A stretch of 64,000 bases of DNA from Afipia sp. (GCA_024508675.1 JANINQ010000021.1:744001-808000); one strand, 5' to 3'. Positions 40,227 to 50,380 are shown, numbered from the stretch's first letter. Notes: a model not told the origin generated them from the letters alone. Numbers and translations are program-made.

Positions 40227-41099
40227 TCACGCCACTTCAACAAGAGGCGGCGGGCGCCGCGACAACAACATCACACCGATGCCGAACACAACAACGATCA
40301 TGCCGGTCAGGCGCAAGGGACCGAACGTCTCGCCAAACACGATACTCGAAGCGCCAGCTCCGAAGAACGGCACCAGCAACGCGAACGGCACCACCTGCGC
40401 GGCGGAATAGTTTCGCAGCAACCGGCCCCAGATCCAGTAACCCAGCGTCGTGCCGAGCAGCGCCAGGGCCAGCACGCACAGTGCGGCCAGAAGCGACATA
40501 TGGGTCAGCGCGTGCCATGTCACCGCGGGTCCATCGACGGTGAACAGAACCACCAGCAGCGGCGCCATCGCAAAGAGGCCGATCCACGCAAACAGATCGA
40601 CCATCGAAACACCCTGCGCGCGGCGCAGCAGCAGGTTGGACACCGCAAAACTGATGGGCGCAGTCATCGACACAGAGAATGCCCAGACACTGAAATCATA
40701 ACCGACGGTGAAACAGATCATGAGCAGCCCACACATCGAGATCGCGATGCCAAGCACCTGAATCCGCGTCGGCAGTTCGCGCAGGAACAGCGCCGCGAAC
40801 GCCACCGTGAACAGCGCCTGGCTCTGCACGATCACCGCCGTCAATCCCGCAGGAACGCCATGCGCCAGTCCATAGGTCTGCGCCAGAAACTGCGCCACCA
40901 GCAGCCAGCTAATTGCAATGATCAGTCCAAGCGACAGTTTCGGGCGCGGCAGGAACAGGCATGGCAGTGCCGTGATGGCAAAGCGAAGCGCCGTCAGCAG
41001 CGTTGCTGACATTTCGTCAACGGCAAACCGGGTCGCCACAAAGCCAACGCCCCAGATGACGGCGACGGCCACCGCCAGCACGATATCGATCGGTTTCAT
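40227..41099 (-). CDS. EamA/DMT-family transporter
   Basis: AVAVIWGVGFVATRFAVDEMSATLLTALRFAITALPCLF and a second EamA repeat; about 10 TM helices. Confidence 0.92.
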   Translation of the reverse strand: MKPIDIVLAVAVAVIWGVGFVATRFAVDEMSATLLTALRFAITALPCLFLPRPKLSLGLIIAISWLLVAQFLAQTYGLAHGVPAGLTAVIVQSQALFTVAFAALFLRELPTRIQVLGIAISMCGLLMICFTVGYDFSVWAFSVSMTAPISFAVSNLLLRRAQGVSMVDLFAWIGLFAMAPLLVVLFTVDGPAVTWHALTHMSLLAALCVLALALLGTTLGYWIWGRLLRNYSAAQVVPFALLVPFFGAGASSIVFGETFGPLRLTGMIVVVFGIGVMLLSRRPPPLVEVA

Positions 41100-41116
41100 G
41101 GGACGCAGGCGTGCAG

Positions 41117-41674
41117 TTACATCTTCTCCGGTCCGCGCGAGATGGCGGCGACGCCAGTGCGCGACACTTCAACCAGACCGAGCGGAACCATCAGGTTGAC
41201 GAACTGATCGATCTTGGCGGTGCCGCCGGTGATTTCGAACACAAAGCTCTCGGTGGTGGCGTCGATCACACGCGCGCGGAACGCTTCCGACAGGCGAAGC
41301 GCCTCCATGCGAAGATCGCCGGTGCCCTTCACCTTGACCATCGCCAGTTCACGCTCGATGGCGCGGCCGGTCAGCGTCATGTCCACCACGCGATAGACCG
41401 GGATCATGCGATCGAGCTGATGCTTGATCTGCTGGATCACCATTGGCGTGCCGGTCGTCACGATGGTGATGAGCGACATGTGCTTGGCGTGTTCGGTTTC
41501 CGACACCGTGAGACTGTCGATATTGTAGCCGCGGCCGGAGAACAGGCCGATCACGCGCGCAAGCACACCCGGCTCGTTCTGCACAAGCACCGAGAGGGTG
41601 TGCGTCTCGTTCGGATCGTGACGCTCCTCCATGAAGTAGGCGGATGCGGGCTGTTCCATTGTTTCTGCTTTCAT
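41117..41674 (-). CDS. ilvN: Acetolactate synthase small (regulatory) subunit
   Basis: HTLSVLVQNEPGVLARVIGLFSGRGYNIDSLTVSETEHAKHMSLITIVTTG ACT domain; start at MKAETMEQP. Confidence 0.95.
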   Translation of the reverse strand: MKAETMEQPASAYFMEERHDPNETHTLSVLVQNEPGVLARVIGLFSGRGYNIDSLTVSETEHAKHMSLITIVTTGTPMVIQQIKHQLDRMIPVYRVVDMTLTGRAIERELAMVKVKGTGDLRMEALRLSEAFRARVIDATTESFVFEITGGTAKIDQFVNLMVPLGLVEVSRTGVAAISRGPEKM

Positions 41675-41690
41675 GATCACACCAGCGCCT

Positions 41691-43469
41691 TTAAACCAGA
41701 GCCTTGCCGCCGGCGAATGCCGCAGCGGTTGCTTCTTCATTTGCTTCCGCAGGAAGCAGCATTTCGTTATGGGCCTTGCCCGACGGGATCATCGGGAAGC
41801 AGTTTTCCAGCGCCGCGACGCGGCAATCGAACAGGACCGGCCGTTTGATCTTGATCATCTCGTTGATCGCGCCGTCGAGATCGCGCGGCTTCGTCACCTG
41901 AAGCCCGACGCAGCCAAAGGCATCGGCGAGCTTGACGAAATCCGGCAAAGCCTCCGAGTACGAATGCGACAGCCGGTTTCCGTGCAGCAACTGCTGCCAC
42001 TGGCGCACCATGCCCATGTATTGATTGTTCAGGATGAAGATCTTGATCGGCAATTCGTACTGAACCGCGCTCGACATTTCCTGCATGGTCATCTGCACCG
42101 AGGCATCACCCGCGATGTCAATCACCAGCGCATCCGGATGCGCCACCTGCACGCCCAGCGCCGCCGGCAGGCCGTAGCCCATGGTGCCGAGACCACCGGA
42201 CGTCATCCAGTGATGGGGCTGCTCGAAGCCGAAGAACTGTGCCGCCCACATCTGATGCTGACCCACTTCGGTCGTGATGTAGGTGTCCTTGCCCCTGGTC
42301 AGTTCAAACAGCCGCTGGATCGCGTATTGCGGCATGATGACGTCGTCATTCTTCTTGTAGGCTAGCGAATTGCGCGAACGCCAGCGGCCGATCTCGAACC
42401 ACCATGGATCGATCTTCGGCGCCTTCGCCTCGGCCTTGAACACCGTCAGCAGGTCGGCAAGCACATTCGCGACGTCGCCGATGATCGGAACATCGACGCG
42501 GATGTTCTTGTTGATCGACGACGGGTCGATGTCGATGTGGATTTTCTTGGAGTTCGGCGAGAACGCATCGGTACGGCCGGTGATGCGGTCATCGAACCGC
42601 GCACCGATGCACAGCATCACGTCGCAGTCGTGCATCGCCATGTTAGCTTCGTAGGTGCCGTGCATGCCCAGCATGCCCAGCCAGTTCTTGCCCGAAGCGG
42701 GATAGGCGCCGAGGCCCATCAGCGTCGAGGTGATCGGAAAGCCGGTGACCTCGACCAGTTCGCGCAGCAGCTTCGAAGCTTCCGGGCCGGAATTGATCAC
42801 GCCGCCGCCGCTGTAGATCACCGGACGGCGGGCCGAAGCGAGCAGCGCCACAGCCTTGCGGATCTGCACGGCATCGCCCTTCACGCGCGGATTATAGGAA
42901 ATGTGCACGTCGGACTTGCGCGGCGGATGATAAGTGCCGGTGGCGAACTGCACATCCTTCGGCACGTCCACCACCACCGGACCCGGACGGCCCGTGGTCG
43001 CAACGTAGAACGCTTCGTGCAGCACCTTCGCCAGATCATTGACGTCACGCACCAGCCAGTTGTGCTTGGTGCAGGGCCGTGTGATGCCGACGGTGTCGCA
43101 TTCCTGGAACGCGTCATTGCCGATCAGATGCGTCGGCACCTGCCCGGTGATGCAGACCAGCGGGATCGAATCCATCAGTGCGTCGGTCAGCGGCGTGACC
43201 ATGTTGGTCGCGCCGGGACCAGAGGTCACCAGCGCAACACCTGGCAGGCCGGTGGAGCGCGCGTAGCCTTCCGCGGCGTGACCCGCGCCCTGCTCGTGCC
43301 GCACCAGAATGTGCTCGACATCGCTCTGCTGAAAAATCTCGTCGTAGATCGGAAGCACCGCACCGCCCGGATAACCGAAGATGTGCTTGACCCCGTGGTC
43401 CTTGAGCGCGCGCACGATCATCGCCGCGCCGGTCATCTGGTTGGGGTCGTGTGGCTTGCTGTCACTCAT
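41691..43469 (-). CDS. ilvB: Acetolactate synthase large (catalytic) subunit
   Basis: MTGAAMIVRALKDHGVKHIFGYPGGAVLPIYDEIFQQSDVEHILVRHEQGAGHAAEGYARSTG; IDIAGDASVQMTMQEMSSA. Confidence 0.97.
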   Translation of the reverse strand: MSDSKPHDPNQMTGAAMIVRALKDHGVKHIFGYPGGAVLPIYDEIFQQSDVEHILVRHEQGAGHAAEGYARSTGLPGVALVTSGPGATNMVTPLTDALMDSIPLVCITGQVPTHLIGNDAFQECDTVGITRPCTKHNWLVRDVNDLAKVLHEAFYVATTGRPGPVVVDVPKDVQFATGTYHPPRKSDVHISYNPRVKGDAVQIRKAVALLASARRPVIYSGGGVINSGPEASKLLRELVEVTGFPITSTLMGLGAYPASGKNWLGMLGMHGTYEANMAMHDCDVMLCIGARFDDRITGRTDAFSPNSKKIHIDIDPSSINKNIRVDVPIIGDVANVLADLLTVFKAEAKAPKIDPWWFEIGRWRSRNSLAYKKNDDVIMPQYAIQRLFELTRGKDTYITTEVGQHQMWAAQFFGFEQPHHWMTSGGLGTMGYGLPAALGVQVAHPDALVIDIAGDASVQMTMQEMSSAVQYELPIKIFILNNQYMGMVRQWQQLLHGNRLSHSYSEALPDFVKLADAFGCVGLQVTKPRDLDGAINEMIKIKRPVLFDCRVAALENCFPMIPSGKAHNEMLLPAEANEEATAAAFAGGKALV

Positions 43470-43549
43470 GGTTCGCTCCGGGCGCCTGCGGCGCTGTCTA
43501 CGTCCGTCTTTTGCGCATCGCCCTGATGGTCCGGGTCATGCGCGCCAAT

Positions 43550-43573
43550 AAAAAAGGGTCCCGAAAGGACCCT
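43550..43573 (-). terminator. Attenuator terminator in the ilvB leader
   Basis: Minus strand AGGGTCC-TTTCG-GGACCC-TTTTTT, 6-7 bp GC stem followed by U6, upstream of ilvB. Confidence 0.9.
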
Positions 43574-43592
43574 GTGCACACCGCTTTGTCGT

Positions 43593-43611
43593 GGGTAGCC
43601 GTCAGCTACCC
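43593..43611 (-). promoter_or_regulatory. Leader pause-type hairpin overlapping the leader-peptide stop codon
   Basis: GGGTAGC-CGTCA-GCTACCC perfect 7-bp stem, nested inside 10-bp arms GCACACCGCT (43576-43585) / AGCGGTGTGC (43614-43623). Confidence 0.75.
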
Positions 43612-43667
43612 CCAGCGGTGTGCCGGGTTACGACGATAATAAGAAGGTCGGTAACTTTATTGCGCAT
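43602..43667 (-). CDS. ilv leader peptide MRNKVTDLLIIVVTRHTAGGS*
   Basis: 21-codon ORF with consecutive CTT CTT ATT ATC GTC GTA (Leu-Leu-Ile-Ile-Val-Val), followed by alternative stems and a U-tailed terminator before ilvB. Confidence 0.92.
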   Translation of the reverse strand: MRNKVTDLLIIVVTRHTAGGS

Positions 43668-43854
43668 CTTACGCCGTCATTTTCCAAAGGTTGCGCGGGG
43701 TTATACGGCCCGGTCGGGGAAAGTCAAGCCCGTGCTCAGGCCGGAGCTTAGCGGTTTCCGGGCATTTGGCGAGAGCGAAAACTGGCATCGGAACCGATTA
43801 CTGTGCCAGCCTCGTGCCTCTGCCAGGTTCCAATGAAGACAACGGGAGAACTCC

Positions 43855-44283
43855 ATGACCGCGGACCGAGAGCGCAGCATGATTTGGCATGGCATGTTTC
43901 TGTTTCTGGCGGGCCTGCTGACGGGCCTCGCCCAGATGCACTTCGCCAATCCGCGCATGGGACTTGCTGCCCATATCGAAGGCCTGATGAACGGCACATT
44001 CCTCATCGCTCTCGGCGCTGTCTGGCACCACATCAAACTTCCGTCGGGGCAGCTCACCGGCCTTTACTGGAGCGCCCTGTACGGTACCTACCTCAACTGG
44101 GCGGCAACCTGCTTTGCTGCAGCGGCAGGCACGAACAGCATGACACCTCTCGCGGGCGCGGGATTTGGCGCATCGTCCTTAAAGGAAACCGTGGTGACCG
44201 TGGGGTTCGTGTCGGTCGGCATCGCCATGCTGACCGCTGCAGGCCTTGCACTCTGGGGGCTGCGCCGCGTCCCCGCCAGATGA
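43855..44283 (+). CDS. Four-TM membrane protein resembling hydroxylaminobenzene mutase / styrene oxide isomerase-type proteins
   Basis: MIWHGMFLFLAGLLTGLAQMHFANPRMGLAAHIEGLMNGTFLIALGAVWHHIKL; size, topology and HG...NPRMGL.AH.EG.MNG pattern recognised from memory only. Confidence 0.5.
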   Translation: MTADRERSMIWHGMFLFLAGLLTGLAQMHFANPRMGLAAHIEGLMNGTFLIALGAVWHHIKLPSGQLTGLYWSALYGTYLNWAATCFAAAAGTNSMTPLAGAGFGASSLKETVVTVGFVSVGIAMLTAAGLALWGLRRVPAR

Positions 44284-44287
44284 TGCG

Positions 44288-45229
44288 CTATAGCAAGCGC
44301 CATTCCCGCAAGCGGCTGACCGCCTCATCAGGCGCAACCCATTCAAACTCGGGCAACTGGTGCCTGAACCAGGTGAACTGCCGCTTGGCGTAATGGCGGG
44401 TGTCGATCTGGCCGGTGTAAATCGCCTGCTCGAGCGTGATCTCACCCGCGAGATGCCGGATCAATGCCGGAACGCCGTGAGCCTTCATTGCGGGCAGCAT
44501 CGGATCGAGCTTGCGCGCGGCCAGCGCGGCGACCTCATCCAGCGCGCCTGCTTTCATCATGGATTCGAAACGCCGATCGATGCGCGCATAAAGCTCCTTG
44601 CGGTCCGGTGCGAGAAAGATCGCCTTCACGCCGCCCGGCTTGAGCAGCGGCGGCAATCCCTCGCCATGCCAGTCCGGCAGCGCGCGGCCCGTCGCCTCGA
44701 TCACCTCGAGCGCACGGGCAATACGCGCACTATCGCGGGGCTTGAGTTTGGCTCCCGACACGGGATCGCGCCGCGCAAGCTCCGCATGCAGGGCTTCGAC
44801 GCCATCGCGCTCCATGCGCGCACGCACACCTTCACGTACTTCCGGCGGGATCGGCGGTACGGCAGAGAGGCCGCGGGTCAGTGCCTTGAAATACAATCCG
44901 GTGCCGCCGATGAAGATGGGCAAGCGGTCCGCCGCCCGCGCCTCGGCCAGCGCGGCGCGGGCATCCGCCACCCATGACCCTGCGGAACAATTGATCGCGG
45001 CATCGCAGGTGCCATACAGCCGGTGCGGGACCCGCGCTTCTTCCTCCGGCGAGGGGCGCGCCGTGATGATCCGCAAATCCCGATAGACCTGCATGGAATC
45101 GGTATTGATGACGATCCCGCCGGTGGCCTCGGCCAGCGTCAGCGCCAGCGCCGACTTGCCGCTGGCCGTCGGCCCTGCGATAAGCACGGCCTTGGTGCCA
45201 CCCTCCCCGTCTTCGCTATCTTTCAACAT
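44288..45229 (-). CDS. miaA: tRNA dimethylallyltransferase
   Basis: [60 protein letters not shown]; start at [11 protein letters not shown], not the 46099 ORF start. Confidence 0.95.
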   Translation of the reverse strand: MLKDSEDGEGGTKAVLIAGPTASGKSALALTLAEATGGIVINTDSMQVYRDLRIITARPSPEEEARVPHRLYGTCDAAINCSAGSWVADARAALAEARAADRLPIFIGGTGLYFKALTRGLSAVPPIPPEVREGVRARMERDGVEALHAELARRDPVSGAKLKPRDSARIARALEVIEATGRALPDWHGEGLPPLLKPGGVKAIFLAPDRKELYARIDRRFESMMKAGALDEVAALAARKLDPMLPAMKAHGVPALIRHLAGEITLEQAIYTGQIDTRHYAKRQFTWFRHQLPEFEWVAPDEAVSRLREWRLL

Positions 45230-45238
45230 CGAGCCGTC

Positions 45239-46132
45239 ATGTCTCTCGTCGCCACGCTGATCAGCAATCCCGTCGATCCACAACTCGACACTACTGCGAT
45301 CGACGCAGCCCGCGCTGCGCTGTCCTCGCCATCGCAGGCGGAGTGGCTGTTCGACGAAGTTGCCGCCGACATCCGCTTTAGCAGCACCGAGGACATTCGC
45401 ACAATTTCGGATCGCCTGCGCGCGGCCCTGAGCGAACTTCCCGTCGATATTATGGTGCAGCCGCAGGCCGACCGCCGCAAGAAGTTGCTGCTCGCCGACA
45501 TGGACTCGACCATGATCGGGCAGGAGTGCATCGACGAACTCGCGGACTTCGCGGGCCTCAAGGCTCATGTCGCCGCGATCACCGAGCGCGCCATGCGCGG
45601 CGAGATCGCATTCGAGCCTGCGCTGCGCGAACGCGTGGCACTGCTGAAAGATCTGCCGGTCACTGTGGTCGATGAAACGCTCAAGGAGCGCATCACCCTG
45701 ACGCCAGGCGCGATCGAACTGGTCCGCACCATGCGCGCCAACGGCGCCTATACCTGCCTCGTCTCCGGCGGTTTCACGCTGTTCACGACGCGTGTGGCCG
45801 AGATGATCGGATTTCAGGAAAACCGAGCCAATGAATTGCTGGTCGAGAACGGCAAGCTGACCGGCAAGGTCGCCGAGCCGATTTTGGGCCGCGAAGCGAA
45901 GCTCGCGACGCTGGTTGACCTGCGCGAGTCCTTTGATATCGACAATCTGGATACGATGGTAGTTGGCGACGGCGCCAATGATCTGGCCATGATCGAGCAG
46001 GCCGGCGCGGGTGTCGCCTATCACGCCAAGCCTGCGGTCGCCGCCGCAGCCGGGATGCGGATCGACCATGGCGATCTGACCGCGCTGCTTTACATCCAAG
46101 GCTACAAGCGCAGCGAGTTCGCCAAGAGTTGA
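45239..46132 (+). CDS. serB: Phosphoserine phosphatase
   Basis: [85 protein letters not shown]. Confidence 0.95.
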   Translation: MSLVATLISNPVDPQLDTTAIDAARAALSSPSQAEWLFDEVAADIRFSSTEDIRTISDRLRAALSELPVDIMVQPQADRRKKLLLADMDSTMIGQECIDELADFAGLKAHVAAITERAMRGEIAFEPALRERVALLKDLPVTVVDETLKERITLTPGAIELVRTMRANGAYTCLVSGGFTLFTTRVAEMIGFQENRANELLVENGKLTGKVAEPILGREAKLATLVDLRESFDIDNLDTMVVGDGANDLAMIEQAGAGVAYHAKPAVAAAAGMRIDHGDLTALLYIQGYKRSEFAKS

Positions 46133-46160
46133 GGTTAGCCTCGCGCGTCATCCGCAAACA

Positions 46161-46188
46161 AAAATGCCCGGCTCACGCCGGGCATTTT
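46161..46188. terminator. Bidirectional rho-independent terminator
   Basis: AAAATGCCCGGC-TCAC-GCCGGGCATTTT perfect 12-bp stem between convergent serB and the degP-like gene. Confidence 0.92.
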
Positions 46189-46210
46189 GCATTCGGAGAT
46201 CGGCGAAAGG

Positions 46211-47728
46211 TCAGTTCACCGCCAGCGCGACGAAGCGCAGCTCGCCGGAACCGTTCGACACCAGAAGCAGCACGGACTTCTTGCCGTCCTTCTTCAACTG
46301 ATCGATCCGCTTCTTCACGTCGGCGGCGTTGGTGACGGATTCCTGCGCGACCTCCACGATCACATCGCCTGCGCTGAGGCGTTTCTCGGCGGCATCCGAA
46401 CCGCTGTCGACGCCAGTGACGATGACACCCTTCACATTGTCCTTGATCTTGAAGCGGGTCCGCAGGTCCTTGGTCAGACCGGCAAGATCGAGGCCGAGCG
46501 CCTTCTGCGTGACCGGCTTTTCGGATTCCACCGGGCTGGTGGTCTTGGCTGACGCTTCGACTGGCTTCTCACCGTCATCGAGGCGGCCGAGGGTAACCTT
46601 GCGGGTTTCTTCCTTGCCCTTACGGATGATGACCACATCCACAGCCTTGCCGACCGGAGAGTCGGCTACGGCACGCGGAAGGTCCTTCATTTCCTTGATG
46701 TCCTTGCCATCGAACTTGATGACGACATCACCCGGCTCGATGCCGGCAGGCTTGGCAGGGCCCTTGTCATCGACACCAGCAATCAGCGCACCGCGTGCGG
46801 GCTTGATGCTGAGGCTGTCGGCGATTTCATCCGTCACCTGCTGGATGCGGACGCCGAGCCAGCCGCGGCGAACTTCCTTGAACTGGCGAAGCTGATCGAC
46901 CACCGCAACAACGGTCTTCGACGGCACAGCGAAGCCGATGCCGATCGAGCCGCCCGACGGCGAGATGATCGCAGTGTTCACACCGACGACCTCGCCATCG
47001 AGATTGAACAGCGGTCCGCCCGAATTGCCGCGATTGATCGCAGCGTCGGTCTGGATGTAGTTGTCGTACGGCCCCGAATTGATGTCGCGGTTACGCGCCG
47101 AGACGATACCCGCGGTCACCGTGCCGCCGAGGCTGAACGGGTTGCCGATCGCGATCACCCATTCGCCGAGACGCAGGGTGTCGGAGTTGCCGAACTTCAC
47201 TGCCGTGAGCTTCTTCTCCGGCGGCTTGAACTTCAGCACCGCGAGATCGCTCTTCTTGTCCTTGCCGATCAGTTCGGCCCTGATCTTGGTGCCGTCATTG
47301 AGAATGACGTTGATCTCGTCCGCGTCGGCAATGACGTGATTGTTGGTCACCACGGTGCCGTCGGTATCGATGATGAAGCCCGACCCGAGCGAGTTCACCT
47401 TGCGCGGCGAGTTGTTGCCGCCGCCGGGACCGCCGCGCCGGTTCTTGAAGAACTCGTCGAAGAATTCGCTGAACGGCGAATCCGGCGGAAGCTGCGGATT
47501 GGCGCCGCGCCGGTTGCCGCGCTCGTCACTGCCCTTGTCGCCGTCGTTATTCTTGGCTTCCACCGTCTGCGAGGTGGAAATGTTGACGACGGCATCGATC
47601 ACCTTCTCTGCAACGTCGGCAATGCCGTCCGGCCCGCGGGCCAGTGCCGGTGTCGCTGCGAGGGCGAAACCGACGGCCGCGGCAAGCGGCAATACGCGAC
47701 GGCTCAATGCTTGAAACGCATCGGACAT
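46211..47728 (-). CDS. Do/DegP-family periplasmic serine protease with PDZ domains
   Basis: SGFIIDTDGTVVTNNHVIADADEI; IQTDAAINRGNSGGPLFNLDGEVVGVNTAI; two PDZ domains. Confidence 0.94.
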   Translation of the reverse strand: MSDAFQALSRRVLPLAAAVGFALAATPALARGPDGIADVAEKVIDAVVNISTSQTVEAKNNDGDKGSDERGNRRGANPQLPPDSPFSEFFDEFFKNRRGGPGGGNNSPRKVNSLGSGFIIDTDGTVVTNNHVIADADEINVILNDGTKIRAELIGKDKKSDLAVLKFKPPEKKLTAVKFGNSDTLRLGEWVIAIGNPFSLGGTVTAGIVSARNRDINSGPYDNYIQTDAAINRGNSGGPLFNLDGEVVGVNTAIISPSGGSIGIGFAVPSKTVVAVVDQLRQFKEVRRGWLGVRIQQVTDEIADSLSIKPARGALIAGVDDKGPAKPAGIEPGDVVIKFDGKDIKEMKDLPRAVADSPVGKAVDVVIIRKGKEETRKVTLGRLDDGEKPVEASAKTTSPVESEKPVTQKALGLDLAGLTKDLRTRFKIKDNVKGVIVTGVDSGSDAAEKRLSAGDVIVEVAQESVTNAADVKKRIDQLKKDGKKSVLLLVSNGSGELRFVALAVN

Positions 47729-47896
47729 GGTCGAAAAATCTCCTGAAAAGGGGCGGATCATTTGCATCTAGATTGCGCCTGAAAGCGATGGGTACGCAAG
47801 CACTGCCATCGCGCGGAATTCCTGCGATCAAGCGGCTGATTGCGGCCAAAACCCGGCCTTGCGTCTCACAACGCTGTCAGCCGGCCGACTTATGCC

Positions 47897-48097
47897 CTAA
47901 TGCCGCACCAGCCAGATCAGGATCAGGCCGACCACCGCGGACACAAGACCGACGGCGCGAAGGATATTGTCCGGCGATGTCAGCGCGCTTTTCATCGCCG
48001 AACGCATCCAGTTCGGGAGTGCCGTGAACAACAGGCCCTCCAGAACCATCATGACCCCGACCCCGACAAGAAGGTCGCCGTATCCAATCGACTTCAT
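47897..48097 (-). CDS. DUF2065-family small membrane protein
   Basis: YGDLLVGVGVMMVLEGLLFTALPNWMRSAMKSALTSPDNILRAVGLVSAVVGLILIWLVR. Confidence 0.82.
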   Translation of the reverse strand: MKSIGYGDLLVGVGVMMVLEGLLFTALPNWMRSAMKSALTSPDNILRAVGLVSAVVGLILIWLVRH

Positions 48098-48139
48098 CCG
48101 GCAACAGCTCCTGCCCAATCCCGCGCCCCGCGCCGCATC

Positions 48140-49039
48140 TTAACGTGCGGAACCGCCAGCTGCCGCTGGCTTGCCTGCCGGATTGGCGAAATACCGGAAG
48201 AATTCCGAATCCGGCCGCAGCAGGAAGCGCGTGTCGTTGCTCTTCAGGCTCGATTCATAGGCGGACATCGAGCGATAGAATGCGAAGAAATCCGCATCCT
48301 TGCCGTAGGCCTCGGCGAACAGGCGGTTGCGTTCGCCGTCGCCCTCACCGCGAACCTGCTCGGCCTGCGAGTTGGCCTCGGCGATGATAACGGTGGCTTC
48401 GCGATCCGCCTTGGAGCGGATTTCCTGCGCCTTCTGGCCGCCCTGCGCGCGGAACTCGGCCGCTTCACGCTGACGTTCCGTCTGCATGCGCTGATAGACC
48501 GCCTGGCTGTTCTGCTCGGGCAGATCGGCGCGGCGAATACGGACGTCGACAACCGAAATGCCGTAGCTCGCGGTCTCGCGATCGAGCTGGGTGCGGATCT
48601 TGGCCATCAGCGCGTCGCGGTCATCCCGGACCACGGTGATGAACGTCACCTCGCCCAGCACACGGCGCAGCGCCGCGTTCAGTAGCGTGGTGAGCTGGAT
48701 GTTGGCGGCCTGGATCGAACCGAGGGTCTGATAGAAGCGCAGCGCATCCTTGATGCGATAACGCGCGAACGCATCGACCACGAGACGCTTCTGATCCGAC
48801 GCAATCACTTCCTGCGCCGGGTTTTCAAGATCGAGAATCCGCTTGTCGATGCTGATCACGGTGTCGATGAACGGCACCTTGAAGTTCAGGCCCGGCGCGG
48901 TCACGACACGCACCGGCTCGCCGAGGCGAACCAGCAGAACCTGCTGCGTCTCGCTCACGGTGAACAGCGAGCTGTAACCGACCACGACGGCGACCAGCAC
49001 AACGAAAAGAGCGACGATACCTGCGATGCCGTTTTTCAT
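48140..49039 (-). CDS. hflC: Protease modulator HflC
   Basis: SLFTVSETQQVLLVRLGEPVRVVTAPGLNFKVPFIDTVISIDKRILDLENPAQEVIASDQKRLVVDAFARYRI SPFH domain; next to hflK. Confidence 0.94.
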   Translation of the reverse strand: MKNGIAGIVALFVVLVAVVVGYSSLFTVSETQQVLLVRLGEPVRVVTAPGLNFKVPFIDTVISIDKRILDLENPAQEVIASDQKRLVVDAFARYRIKDALRFYQTLGSIQAANIQLTTLLNAALRRVLGEVTFITVVRDDRDALMAKIRTQLDRETASYGISVVDVRIRRADLPEQNSQAVYQRMQTERQREAAEFRAQGGQKAQEIRSKADREATVIIAEANSQAEQVRGEGDGERNRLFAEAYGKDADFFAFYRSMSAYESSLKSNDTRFLLRPDSEFFRYFANPAGKPAAAGGSAR

Positions 49040-50178
49040 CGGTTGCTCCCGCCCTGCTGCGGCGCTGCCGGCGTTGCGCGGCGTCCAATCTCGTTCAATG
49101 GCAGATAAGGCACGACGCCCGGCCCCGATCCGTTCACGCCCTGATCGAGCACGAGCTTGTCGGAGTTGCCGAGCACGCGCTCCATGGTTTCAAGATAGAG
49201 GCGCTGCCGCGTGACGTCCGGCGCCTTCTTGTATTCCTCATAGACCTTCAGGAAGCGCGCGCTCTGGCCCTTGGCTTCGGCGACGGCCTGCTCCTTGTAG
49301 CCTTCCGCGACCTGCAGTATCTGCGCGGCGCGGCCACGCGCATCGGGAACGATGCGGTTGGCGTAGGTCTGCGCTTCGTTCTGAAGACGTTCGAAGTCGG
49401 CGCGGGCCGCCTGAACGTCACGGAATGCATCGATGACCTGCTGCGGCGGATCGACCTTCTGCATCTGCACTTGCTGGATCAGGATGCCGGAGCCGTAGCT
49501 GTCGAGCGTCTTCTGCATCAGTTCGAGCACTGCGGCTTCGGTCTGCGTGCGCGCACCGGTGAGGATCGGCTGAATCTGCGAGCGGCCGATCACGTCGCGC
49601 ATCGCGCTTTCAGCGACGGCCTTCACGGTGCCTTCCGGATTCTGGATGTTGAACAGGAAGTCACCCACGCCATCGGGCTTGATGCGCCAGAGCACGGTGA
49701 AGTCCACGTCGACGATGTTTTCGTCGCCGGTCAGCATCAGGCTTTCTTCCGGCACGTCGCGAATGGTGGTGCCACCGCCGCGGCGCGAGTCATCGACCAC
49801 GCGCATGCCGATGCTGAGCGTCGACACGCGCAGCGCCTTCGGCAGCAGCACAGTCTCGATCGGATAAGGCAGATGATAGTTCAGACCCGGCTGAACGGTG
49901 CGGACATGCTTGCCGAAACGCAGCACGACGCCGAGTTCTTCGGACTGCACACGGAAGAAGCCGGACAATCCCCAGACGGCCAGCGCTGCGACCAGCACCA
50001 GCGCAATGCCGACGCCGCTGAAATTTCCTCCCGGCAGCATCGTCTGCAGCTTGTCCTGTCCGCGCCGCAGAAGGTCCTCAAGATCGGGCGGCCTCGGGCC
50101 TGGCGATTGCGGTCCGGAGCCCCAGGGACCCTTCGGACCGGAGCCCCAGGGGCCTCCGCCTTGATTCTTCCACGGCAT
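49036..50178 (-). CDS. hflK: FtsH protease activity modulator HflK
   Basis: Gly/Pro-rich N-terminus then FRVQSEELGVVLRFGKHVRTVQPGLNYHLPYPIETVLLPKALRVSTLSIG. Confidence 0.95.
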   Translation of the reverse strand: MPWKNQGGGPWGSGPKGPWGSGPQSPGPRPPDLEDLLRRGQDKLQTMLPGGNFSGVGIALVLVAALAVWGLSGFFRVQSEELGVVLRFGKHVRTVQPGLNYHLPYPIETVLLPKALRVSTLSIGMRVVDDSRRGGGTTIRDVPEESLMLTGDENIVDVDFTVLWRIKPDGVGDFLFNIQNPEGTVKAVAESAMRDVIGRSQIQPILTGARTQTEAAVLELMQKTLDSYGSGILIQQVQMQKVDPPQQVIDAFRDVQAARADFERLQNEAQTYANRIVPDARGRAAQILQVAEGYKEQAVAEAKGQSARFLKVYEEYKKAPDVTRQRLYLETMERVLGNSDKLVLDQGVNGSGPGVVPYLPLNEIGRRATPAAPQQGGSNR

Positions 50179-50380
50179 CGTCAATCTCCTCCGCGCGAAG
50201 CTTGCGCTCCGCAAACTCCTGGAAACTCATCGAAACTCTTGAGGCCTTATAGGGGACGGGCCCGGTCCTTACAACGCAGGACCGTTGCCTGGGAGAGCTA
50301 TGACCCGGGGCAAATTTGTCAATGCAAACATCGCGAAACGGAGTTAATGCCGCACTCTGCGGCACTTTGCATCGCAGGCC

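Noticed and set aside
44288-46099. 603-aa minus ORF appearing as an N-terminally extended MiaA
   Set aside because: Extension is antisense to serB; the normal MiaA start is at 45229.
50100-50170. Short duplicated GGxCCGGAGCCCCAGGG sequence
   Set aside because: Encodes the normal Gly/Pro/Trp-rich N-terminus of HflK (GPWGSGP repeats), not a separate element.
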